DNA of 64,000 nucleotides, from contig NZ_KB903541.1 of assembly GCF_000379805.1 (NCBI RefSeq), positions 26,088-90,087 on the forward strand. Reading direction: 5' to 3'. This stretch comes from Lewinella cohaerens DSM 23179. GTDB lineage: Bacteria > Bacteroidota > Bacteroidia > Chitinophagales > Saprospiraceae. The notes beneath the pieces are model-generated. The model saw only the letters and a list, made by a program, of their open reading frames with translations, was not told the DNA's origin and ran no database searches. Shown piece by piece: positions 24,703 to 31,966 of the stretch (position 1 is its first letter; the number at the start of each line of letters is the position of its first letter). The translations under genes and the position numbers were made by a program.

Positions 24703-25680
24703 TTATTGTTTCAATTCCCAAAGGCTATCCACAAAATAGGCTTTTTGATCAACAAAATTATGGTTGACCACAAAGCCGGTTTCTTCGGCCAGTTCGGCGA
24801 TGTCGCGTTCACTGTATTTGGCGGATACTTCTACGGCAATGGCTTCCCAGGCCGCAAAATGTACACTTAATTGTAACTGCTCAATTTGCACCAATTGATC
24901 TTCTTTACTTACAATGTAGCTGCGAGCTTCACCATTTAGGGGGTTATACGTTTCCCAATGCATGAATTTATCAAGATCGAATTCACCACCCAATTCTCTA
25001 TTGATCCGGGTTAGTAAATTGAGGTTGAAGGCTGCGGTGATACCGGCTGGATCATCATAGGCTAGTTGTACAACTTTAGGATCTTTCTTGAGGTCAAAAC
25101 CCGTGAGCAGCAAATCGCCAGGGGAAAGGCAAGTTGCTAACTCTCTGATAAATGTTTTAGCATTAGGTAAAGGGAAGTTTCCAATATTGCCACCTAAAAA
25201 AAGTACAACTTTTCGCCGGTGATTGTCTTCTTCTTTAATCAGAGAAAGAGCTTTGGTGTAATCTCCTTTTACGGCGTCGACCTTAAGTTTTGGGAATTGT
25301 TGTGCGCAATCATCGGCCAGTTGTTTTAAAACATTTCCGGAGATATCAATTGGCCGATAAGTGAAATCTGCTTCTTGTTGGAGAAAATACTCCAGTAAGA
25401 TTTTGGTCTTGGTTCCATCACCAGCACCCAGTTCAATCAATTCAAAGGTCGTGTCACCAAATGCTTCAAGGATGGCTGCCTTTTGCCGAGTGAAAATATC
25501 ATGTTCAGCGTTGGTGAGGTAATATTCCGGCATAGCCATGATATCCTGAAAAAGTTGATCACCAACGGCATCATAAAAATATTTGCTTGATAATTGCTTG
25601 GGGTAGTTGCTGAGGCCTTCTTCAATATCAACAGCAAAAGTGCTGGTTTCGGTAATTGTAGGGCTGGATGTAGAATTCAT
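24703..25680 (-). CDS. egtD: L-histidine N-alpha-methyltransferase
   Basis: EgtD trimethylates histidine with S-adenosylmethionine to give hercynine, the first step to ergothioneine. The 325 residues from ATG 25680 show the family opening YPKQLSSKYFYD...LFQDIMAMPEYYLTNAE (about 26-58) and the SAM loop ELGAGDGTKT (83-92). Later comes FLGGNIGNF (about 152-160), and the conserved end FVDQKAYFVDSLW. The length matches mycobacterial EgtD. It is 139 bases downstream of egtB in the same direction. A longer start at 25728 has an atypical basic prefix and is rejected. The motif ATTGCGCAAAAAACAAA stands at 25729-25713, just before the start. Confidence 0.95.
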   Translation of the reverse strand: MNSTSSPTITETSTFAVDIEEGLSNYPKQLSSKYFYDAVGDQLFQDIMAMPEYYLTNAEHDIFTRQKAAILEAFGDTTFELIELGAGDGTKTKILLEYFLQQEADFTYRPIDISGNVLKQLADDCAQQFPKLKVDAVKGDYTKALSLIKEEDNHRRKVVLFLGGNIGNFPLPNAKTFIRELATCLSPGDLLLTGFDLKKDPKVVQLAYDDPAGITAAFNLNLLTRINRELGGEFDLDKFMHWETYNPLNGEARSYIVSKEDQLVQIEQLQLSVHFAAWEAIAVEVSAKYSERDIAELAEETGFVVNHNFVDQKAYFVDSLWELKQ

Positions 25681-25819
25681 ACGGGAAAATTTAAGAGGCA
25701 AAGAATGCTCAATTTGTTTTTTGCGCAATATTTGTTAGACGCAGTAAATTACTGTACGACGTACGGTAAATAAGTGTCGGTTTGGGCTTGTAAAAAACCT
25801 TTTATCCTGTAACCTCAAG

Positions 25820-27100
25820 TTAATCAAGGTCTTTGGCTAGGCGGATGCCCGTAAACTGCCAACGTTTATCGGTTTGGAAAAAGTTGCGGTAGGTTGCCCG
25901 AATATGAGAACGCGGTGTAGCACAAGAACCTCCGCGTAATACCATCTGGTTGATCATGAATTTACCGTTGTACTCGCCCAATGCCCCTTCGGGTCTAGGG
26001 TACCGCGGATAAGGAAGATAGGCACTGTTGGTCCATTCCCAAACATTGCCTAGCAGTTGATCGTCCTCATCACTGGTTGGTGCAATCGGGTGCCAGTTTT
26101 TGTCTTCAACAAAATTGGCGTTGGTGGGGATTTCAGGATGTTGCTGTTGGCAAACGACCTCCCACTCTTGCTCAGTAGGCAAGCGATGACCTGCCCAGCG
26201 AGCATAAGCATCTGCTTCAAAAAAACTGATGTGCGTAACCGGAGCTGCCAAATCGATAGGTTGTAAGCCGTTGAGGGTATAATGGAACCATGCACTATCT
26301 TGTTCATACCAGTACAGAGGGGCTTTGATATCTAATTGCCGGGCCCATTCAATACCTTCCATCTGCCACAGTTCAAAACGATCATAGGCCTTGTCTTGCA
26401 TAAAAGCCAAGTAGTCAGCATTAGTGACCAACCGTTTTGCTAAAGCAAAACGATCGAGATAAACCTGGTGTCGACTCAGCTCATTGTCCCAACAAAAGCC
26501 ATCACCCTGGTGACCGATTGGGTAGAGGCCTGCTTCGACGTTGATCCAGCTTTCAGGAAATGACCGATTTTCGATAGGTTCCTCACCTTGCTGATAAGCC
26601 GGATAGAGCGGATTCGTACCCAGGATATATTTGATATCCGTCATCAATAACTCCTGATGTTGCTGTTCATGTTGCAATCCTATTTCCAGAAGCTGTGCCA
26701 ACTCTTTAGGCAATTTTTCTTGGTACTGTTCCAGTAATTCGGCCAGGTTTTTATCCACATATTCGCGGTAAGCAAGAATGGTTGCCGTCGATGGCCGCGT
26801 CATGTTACCCCTACTGGTACGTAAAATTCGCGGCCCCTGACTTTCGTAATAGCTATTGAAGAACCAGTTTAGGCGTTCATCGAATAGCTGATAATCGTCA
26901 AGGTGTTCTCGAAGGATGAAGTTTTCAAAAAACCAGGTCGTATGTCCCAGGTGCCACTTCGGCGGACTCACATCACCAATCGGTTGCACCACATAATCTT
27001 CCGCAGAAAGAGGTGTACACAATTGCACACTCCACTGCCGAATTTGCTGATAACGGAGGAGATAGCGTTTTGCGCTGGCTAGGGTAGGGGCTGTTGTCAT
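25820..27100 (-). CDS. egtB: Sulfoxide synthase EgtB-type, hercynine oxygenase
   Basis: Non-haem iron enzyme joining hercynine with a thiol (gamma-glutamylcysteine or cysteine) in ergothioneine biosynthesis. The N-terminal DinB-like domain carries the iron histidines: HLGHTTW (H50 or H53) and HEQQH (H144, H148). The C-terminal formylglycine-generating-enzyme-like domain (about 195-426) shows GHRLPTEQEWE (about 311-321), NVWEWT, and the final LRGGSCATPRSHIRATYRN. Start ATG 27100 gives 426 residues, the usual length; the longer in-frame start at 27148 overlaps the preceding gene and is less likely. No egtA or egtC is adjacent, which fits a variant that uses cysteine directly. Confidence 0.93.
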   Translation of the reverse strand: MTTAPTLASAKRYLLRYQQIRQWSVQLCTPLSAEDYVVQPIGDVSPPKWHLGHTTWFFENFILREHLDDYQLFDERLNWFFNSYYESQGPRILRTSRGNMTRPSTATILAYREYVDKNLAELLEQYQEKLPKELAQLLEIGLQHEQQHQELLMTDIKYILGTNPLYPAYQQGEEPIENRSFPESWINVEAGLYPIGHQGDGFCWDNELSRHQVYLDRFALAKRLVTNADYLAFMQDKAYDRFELWQMEGIEWARQLDIKAPLYWYEQDSAWFHYTLNGLQPIDLAAPVTHISFFEADAYARWAGHRLPTEQEWEVVCQQQHPEIPTNANFVEDKNWHPIAPTSDEDDQLLGNVWEWTNSAYLPYPRYPRPEGALGEYNGKFMINQMVLRGGSCATPRSHIRATYRNFFQTDKRWQFTGIRLAKDLD

Positions 27101-27140
27101 AATTGTTGGGTGATTGTTTTCTGCGCAATAAAAGGCCTTA

Positions 27141-27431
27141 TTAGGCATCCTTTATTTCTACGCCTCTCCAAAAGGCAACTCGATCCGTGATTTCTTTAGC
27201 AGCATCTTTGGGACTAGGGTAATACCAGACGGCGTCGGTATTAGTTTGTCCGTTTACTTCCAAAGAATAATAGGAAGCAGTACCTTTCCATGGGCAAACG
27301 GTATGGGTATTGCTTTCTTTGATGAATTCTTGCTTTAGGCTATTGGCAGGAAAGTAATAATTTCCTTCGAGACGCACCAAGTCGTTACTTTCCGCAACAA
27401 TTTGCCCATTCCAGATGGCTTGCTTTTTCAT
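27141..27431 (-). CDS. DUF427 domain protein
   Basis: Small soluble protein of 96 residues with DUF427 signatures: ATWNG-like opening (AIWNGQIVAES), EGNYYFP (about 24-30), TVCPWKGTASYYSLEV (about 44-59) and the ending PKDAAKEITDRVAFWRGVEI. The family is beta-rich and of unknown function. The TVCPWKGxA box is its conserved core and could bind a metal or small molecule. It is the first gene of the unit leading to egtB, egtD and the AraC gene, with 40 bases to egtB. The repeated association of this small family with thiol metabolism would be worth testing. Confidence 0.9.
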   Translation of the reverse strand: MKKQAIWNGQIVAESNDLVRLEGNYYFPANSLKQEFIKESNTHTVCPWKGTASYYSLEVNGQTNTDAVWYYPSPKDAAKEITDRVAFWRGVEIKDA

Positions 27432-27585
27432 TATAATAAAGAATTAGTTTAGCTTTTACAAGTTAAGTAACTATTCGTTGGCCAAAGTTGTTGACATAAA
27501 AAGAGAATTATGCTTGATTTTGGTCTGTTTTCAGACAGTTTTTTTTCCTGTAACAATTTTTAATAACCCTGAATTTTTCAAGCAC

Positions 27586-28479
27586 ATGATGGATTTTTCT
27601 ACCCTCGGTTCTTCCTCTGTTAGTATTTCCCGCATTGCACTTGGTGGCATGTCTTTCCCTTCCGCTGCGGAGGGTACGAAAATTATTCAAACAGCGCTGG
27701 AAGGTGGCATCAATTTTTTCGATACGGCCGATCTTTATGATAAAGGGGAGAATGAACGCATCGTCGGCAAAGCCTTAGCATCTATCCGCAAGGAGGTCGT
27801 CATTGCCACCAAAGTCGGTAACCGATGGAGAGAAGATGGTAGCGGCTGGGATTGGGTGCCGCGTAAGGCGTACATCCTGACCGCCGTCGAGGCCAGCCTA
27901 CAACGCCTGGGCACCGATTACATTGACCTCTATCAACTGCACGGCGGTACCATCGATGATCCACTCGAAGAAGTCATCGAAGCTTTTGAGTTATTAAAAT
28001 CTCAGGGAAAAATCCGTGCTTATGGAATCTCCAGCATCCGCCCGAATACCATCCGTAAATGGACGGCCCTGTCTCAGGGAGTAAGCTGTATGTCGCAGTA
28101 CAGCCTGTTGGATCGGCGGCCGGAAGAGGCTGTACTTGGCCATCTCCAGCAAGCCAATCATGGAGTTTTGGTCAGAGGAGCATTGGCCAAAGGACTGCTC
28201 GCGGGCAAGCCTCCTCAGTCATATCTCAGTCACAGCACGGAACAAGTTGAAAAGGTACAAGCCGAAATGCTTAAACAAGTGAGCAAGCAAGATTTTTCAG
28301 GGTTAGCACTAGCTTATTGCTTAAATTCCCCCGCCGTATCATCGGTCGTATTAGGCGCGAGTAAACCTGCTCAAATCAGCGAAGCCCTGGCCGCCTGGCA
28401 CCGCGTAAAAACCATGAACATCGATTTTCAGCAACTCTCCCAATCGGTACCCTCCTACAATTACACCCAACATCGCTAA
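27586..28479 (+). CDS. Aldo/keto reductase
   Basis: NADPH-dependent oxidoreductase of about 298 residues from the ATG pair at 27586/27589; codons before it have no family character. Catalytic tetrad positions are recognisable: D in FFDTADLYDKGENE (D and Y about 49 and 54 after start), K in VIATKVGNRW and H in YQLHGG. The fold is the (beta/alpha)8 barrel seen by motifs such as IDLYQLHG and VVLGASKPAQ, the latter contacting the cofactor. It is divergent from the DUF427/egt unit. Substrate unknown. It is closest in style to the YdbC/general oxidoreductase branch rather than the aldose reductase branch. Confidence 0.92.
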   Translation: MMDFSTLGSSSVSISRIALGGMSFPSAAEGTKIIQTALEGGINFFDTADLYDKGENERIVGKALASIRKEVVIATKVGNRWREDGSGWDWVPRKAYILTAVEASLQRLGTDYIDLYQLHGGTIDDPLEEVIEAFELLKSQGKIRAYGISSIRPNTIRKWTALSQGVSCMSQYSLLDRRPEEAVLGHLQQANHGVLVRGALAKGLLAGKPPQSYLSHSTEQVEKVQAEMLKQVSKQDFSGLALAYCLNSPAVSSVVLGASKPAQISEALAAWHRVKTMNIDFQQLSQSVPSYNYTQHR

Positions 28480-28558
28480 TGAAGATAACCCGTTCGGCGT
28501 CGGCTTTGCCTACGTCGGTGTGTACATAAATTCTATGTGGCTATTGTGTAAAATAAAA

Positions 28559-28597
28559 ACCTTAGGTGCCCTTAGGTGTCTTATGTGGTTCAAAAGT
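28559..28597. repeat. Short-period CCTTAGGTG repeat
   Basis: Units CCTTAGGTGC, CCTTAGGTGT and CTTATGTGG lead to GTTCAAAA. A reverse-oriented relative (TTTGAACCACCAAGGGCAC) lies at 18991-19009, and GGTGCCTTATGTCATTC at 619-635 resembles the end. These runs occur between genes only. Confidence 0.5.
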
Positions 28598-28733
28598 TAA
28601 AATAAAAAACTAAACATCACCCTCAGGCGGTGAAGTAAACTAGGTTTAGGTGCCGCTTTGCGGTAAGGGCGGTCTTCCATCGTATTTGGATACATAGAGC
28701 GTAGTATTTATTATTGAGGTTCTTAGGAGCAGA

Positions 28734-29141
28734 TTATTTCGCGCTGGCCACAGCTTTTCCAAGCCGGATAGGCGCACCAAGTAGTTGGCCCCAGTCGTCA
28801 TAATCTCCAATTTCAATCTTTCCACTAGGCGAAATAAGCACTTGCCGTTGAGGGCCAGCCTCAATGCCGTGCATCCGGAGCAAAGACTGGTATTTAGCCA
28901 TTAGCCCACCAGTAGGAATAACTTCGTTGATGAAGAGGTCGTGGAATTCGAATTCAATTTTTACACCTTCATGATTGCCCACCAGTTGATCGGCAACCAA
29001 TTCACGGCGAAGCTCATCACGCAGTACCGTTTCTTCGGTGCTCAGTAAAAAAGTATCACTGGTGACACATTCAGGGCAATCATTGCTAAAGTTCAAAAAG
29101 AAAAGGGTGCAAAGGATAGTAACAACAGTCGGGTATTTCAT
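28734..29141 (-). CDS. Hypothetical exported protein
   Basis: Not recognised. 135 residues with a signal-like hydrophobic start (about 5-20) followed by a CPEC pair (about 22-25). If the leader is cleaved at LNFSNDC, this could be a lipoprotein, though the lipobox is poor. The rest is a small alpha/beta domain containing ISPSGKIEIGDYDDWGQLLGAP (about 103-124). The 254-base gap to its right-hand neighbour's end (28480-28733) holds a repeat beginning CCTTAGGTGCCCTTAGG at 28560 and a short palindrome, with no further gene. Confidence 0.55.
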   Translation of the reverse strand: MKYPTVVTILCTLFFLNFSNDCPECVTSDTFLLSTEETVLRDELRRELVADQLVGNHEGVKIEFEFHDLFINEVIPTGGLMAKYQSLLRMHGIEAGPQRQVLISPSGKIEIGDYDDWGQLLGAPIRLGKAVASAK

Positions 29142-29416
29142 CTTTCTTGGTTTTGGTCTTCCTCCGGGTGAAAAGAGGATCGGGTTCGCTTATTAATAGG
29201 CAAGTGGCGTGCCGAAAATCGACAAAACGTGTAAGTGTTTGACTTTTAGTTATTTGTGTCGAATTGTTAGTCGGGTTGGTGTCGAAAAATGTTCGTTATC
29301 GAACACTCGTTGTGCGTAATTGGACGGTAATTAGCGCCACATTGTTAAGATGCTTCCAAAAAGCCTTGACCACTACTCCCAATTCATGTACTTTAGCTTT
29401 AAGCTATGCTGTAATT

Positions 29417-30442
29417 ATGATCAAGACTACCCATACCGTTATTTTGCTGATTGCTATTGTCTACATTTTGGTTGTCACCAAGGTGTTGTTACTACCGTTT
29501 GTGGTAGCATTATTGATTTGGTACCTCGTCAAGGATATTCGAGACTTTATCGCGCGCAACCGCTTTATCAAGCGGCGCTTTCCTCGTTGGTTACAAAACA
29601 CACTGGTGTTTGTCATCATTTTTGGCGTACTCACCTTTGTTTCTCGCTTACTTATAGGCAGTATCGCCACCTTTGCCGACAAGCTTGTTATCTACGAGGC
29701 CAACGTGACGGTATTAAATGACTACCTCCAGCAGCAATTCAACTTTGACTTTATTGACTACATCCAGAATTTTACGGGCAGTTTTGATTTTACCCAAATC
29801 TTGCAGCCGGTAGTCAATGGCTTAAGCCAATTACTCGGTGATGGCTTTATGATCGTGCTTTATGTCATATTTTTGCTGATGGAAGAATCAACTTTTTCAG
29901 TAAAGCACCGCCTGTTATTTAAGGAAGAAGAGCGCTACCAACAGACGATGGAGTTGGTCAATAAGATTGATGCGTCTTTTGGTAACTATATTTCTATCAA
30001 AACCCTTACAAGTTTCATTACGGCCACCCTTAGTTATATAGTGATGAATATTCTGGGCGTGGATACCCCTTTACTTTGGGCCATCGTCATCTTTCTACTC
30101 AATTATATCCCCAGTATCGGTTCTTTAATAGCAACCACCTTTCCCGCTATTATTGCTGTTTTGCAAGAGGGCGACCCTTGGGCAGGGCTATGGGTATTGA
30201 TGGGCGTAGGGCTTATTCAGGTGCTGGTTGGCAACTTTTTGGAGCCTCGTATGATGGGCAATTCGCTCAATATTAGCCCGCTAGTAGTCATCCTGTCCCT
30301 CATTGCCTGGGGAGCTATCTGGGGCGTATTGGGCATGGTACTAAGTGTTCCCATTATGGTGATGTTGATCATCGTGTGTGCCCGCTTCGAATCCACGCGG
30401 CAAATCGCTATCCTCCTTTCAGAAAACGGAGAGGTAAACTAA
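29417..30442 (+). CDS. AI-2E family (PerM-type) transporter
   Basis: Integral membrane protein, 341 residues from the ATG at 29417; upstream in-frame codons back to 29264 are not membrane-like and are excluded. Eight or so hydrophobic segments are visible, with a long hydrophilic loop (about 70-175) and the family pattern PSIGSLIATTFPAIIAVLQ and VGNFLEPRMMGNSLNISPLVVILSL near the C-terminus. Members include autoinducer-2 exporter TqsA and Na+/H+ antiporters, so the substrate is unclear. It stands alone, convergent with the DoxX-like gene by 10 bases. Confidence 0.9.
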   Translation: MIKTTHTVILLIAIVYILVVTKVLLLPFVVALLIWYLVKDIRDFIARNRFIKRRFPRWLQNTLVFVIIFGVLTFVSRLLIGSIATFADKLVIYEANVTVLNDYLQQQFNFDFIDYIQNFTGSFDFTQILQPVVNGLSQLLGDGFMIVLYVIFLLMEESTFSVKHRLLFKEEERYQQTMELVNKIDASFGNYISIKTLTSFITATLSYIVMNILGVDTPLLWAIVIFLLNYIPSIGSLIATTFPAIIAVLQEGDPWAGLWVLMGVGLIQVLVGNFLEPRMMGNSLNISPLVVILSLIAWGAIWGVLGMVLSVPIMVMLIIVCARFESTRQIAILLSENGEVN

Positions 30443-30452
30443 GTTACTTATG

Positions 30453-30845
30453 TTATCCAATAAGGTAAAGGCTCAATAGCGCTACCGCAAAATAAGTAGC
30501 AATAGTAGCAGCTCCTTCATAGTCTTTGCTCATGCGCTGACCGAAGAAAAGCATCAGTAATGCGACCGTAGACAGTTGTATGCCGTATTGCGCAAACGTC
30601 AGGTCATCACTAATGACGATTTGGGTAACTCCAATCACGCAAAGTATGCCTGCAGTAAGCTCCACAATGGTCAGTACACTCAATAACAAGGGCACGATTC
30701 CCCTTAGGGGGCTGTGTTTAAAGTGCCCCTTCAACCAAGAGAGGTTTCCCTTTCTATCCAGCACCTTGTCTAGGCCCGATTGTACAAAAACGATAGCCCA
30801 AAAGGTGGTCAGTGCAAGTTGTGTGAAAGTAAGTATAGGTAGCAT
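30453..30845 (-). CDS. DoxX/MauE-like small membrane protein
   Basis: 130 residues with four hydrophobic segments. The opening FWAIVFVQSGLDKVLDRKGNLSWLKGHFKHSPL (about 16-48) places a lysine-containing GLDK motif after the first helix, as in the DoxX-like family of quinone- or sulfur-related membrane proteins. Function in this organism is unknown; several related families are electron-transfer partners. It is convergent with the AI-2E gene. To its left on the chromosome there is no obvious partner. The 420 bases to the right hold a foldback element rather than a gene. Confidence 0.75.
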   Translation of the reverse strand: MLPILTFTQLALTTFWAIVFVQSGLDKVLDRKGNLSWLKGHFKHSPLRGIVPLLLSVLTIVELTAGILCVIGVTQIVISDDLTFAQYGIQLSTVALLMLFFGQRMSKDYEGAATIATYFAVALLSLYLIG

Positions 30846-30962
30846 AGCCGATCGGTCATTATTTGAGACCTAAATTAAGCATTTTTTAGAACTGTGATAT
30901 TTCACCTTTTGACTTTGGGGCCTCCCTTCGGGCGCTACGTTGCGCAGTTCGTTATTCACTCA

Positions 30963-31116
30963 GAGCTTGTTTGGGGCGGTTTCGTCACGAGAATCAAGGA
31001 GTTACGGTTCTGGCGAAGCTGCGAAATTCGAGTTTAGCGGGTTAAGTGAGTATTTCGCAGTGAAGTCAGGTTCGTAAAATCTTGATTCGTAGTAGAAACA
31101 AGTCCCAAACAAGCTC
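30963..31116. mobile_element. 154-bp foldback element
   Basis: GAGCTTGTTTGGG (30963-30975) is exactly inverted at 31104-31116. Complementarity continues inward imperfectly for about 30 bases (GTTTC...ATCAAG on the left, CTTGAT...GAAAC on the right). It is preceded by a GC-rich stretch 30917-30960 containing GTTCGTTATTCACTC, which also occurs (inverted) at 34500-34520. No gene is present from 30846 to 31265; a promoter for the next gene is at 31216-31243. Confidence 0.5.
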
Positions 31117-31215
31117 TCGGCCCTTCGGGCCTACCCGTGCCGGGTAGCTGCTGCACATCGCTAGGCCAATTTAGATTAACCAAAAAATGTGAAGGTATTG
31201 TCTCTGAATTCAAGG

Positions 31216-31243
31216 TTTGTACCCCCATCGATAAGTATCTTCG
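31216..31243 (+). promoter_or_regulatory. Bacteroidota-type promoter of the FMN reductase gene
   Basis: TTTG (31216-31219) lies 16 bases before TATCTTCG (31236-31243), close to the -33 TTTG / -7 TAnnTTTG arrangement. The ATG follows 22 bases later. Confidence 0.5.
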
Positions 31244-31265
31244 CACCAACAACCAACAAACCAAG

Positions 31266-31778
31266 ATGAACATCCTCACCCTCTCTGGCTCTGCTCGCCC
31301 CGGTTCTTCCAACCAGCTGTTGTTAGAAGCCATTGCTGCGGCCTTCCCCGATTATCGCTTTACGCATTTTGCCGAATTGTCTCAGCTGCCACTTTTCTTG
31401 CCAGCTCTGGATCACGCACCTTGGCCAGCGTCTGTGGTCGAATGGCGGCAGGCCCTCCGATCTGCTACAGCGGTTATCATCACCACACCAGAATACATTC
31501 ATAATCTTCCGGCCCTCCTGAAAAATGCCCTGGAATGGATTGCCAGCTCTGGCGAATTAGTAGGCAAGCCCGTACTGCCTATCACTTTTACGCCCCATAC
31601 TCCCCGAGGCGAGCGGGCCATGCAGTCTTTGCTGTGGTCGCTCGGTGCGCTCGACGCCCGTATTGTGGCAGAACTCCCCCTCTATCAAAACGAAATGGAG
31701 CGAGAAGGTGAGCGGCTACTGCTATCGGCTGATGCAGAGGAAATGATGGGGGAGGCGCTGAAGCTGCTAGAGGGCTAA
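31266..31778 (+). CDS. NADPH-dependent FMN reductase / flavodoxin-fold protein
   Basis: 170-residue flavoprotein from ATG 31266. The FMN-binding loop is SGSARPGSSNQ (about 6-16) and the second flavin contact is TPEYIHNLPALLKNALEWI (about 75-93), which together mark the NAD(P)H-dependent FMN reductase (ChrR/YieF-like) family. Such enzymes reduce free flavins, quinones or chromate in the cytoplasm. The gene is preceded by a clear Bacteroidota promoter and stands alone before priA. Earlier in-frame codons from 31137 lie within the repeat region and are excluded. Confidence 0.9.
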   Translation: MNILTLSGSARPGSSNQLLLEAIAAAFPDYRFTHFAELSQLPLFLPALDHAPWPASVVEWRQALRSATAVIITTPEYIHNLPALLKNALEWIASSGELVGKPVLPITFTPHTPRGERAMQSLLWSLGALDARIVAELPLYQNEMEREGERLLLSADAEEMMGEALKLLEG

Positions 31779-31966
31779 TCGCACTAGTACGATTGAGTCC
31801 GTAATTGTGAAACAAAAAATAACTTTTGACAAGTACTTGAACTTAATTATTGGACAAAAACGCTAGCTTTACAGCTAAGAAATCTTACATGTCCTTATAT
31901 TACCTCATTTGGTTCAAATAAGCTCGCATTGAGAAAGTCCTCATACCTAGTATTAAATTCCCCGCT

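Noticed and set aside
31034..31333. 99-codon minus-strand frame across 30963-31116 and the FMN reductase start
   Set aside because: It overlaps a foldback element and a well supported gene in antisense.
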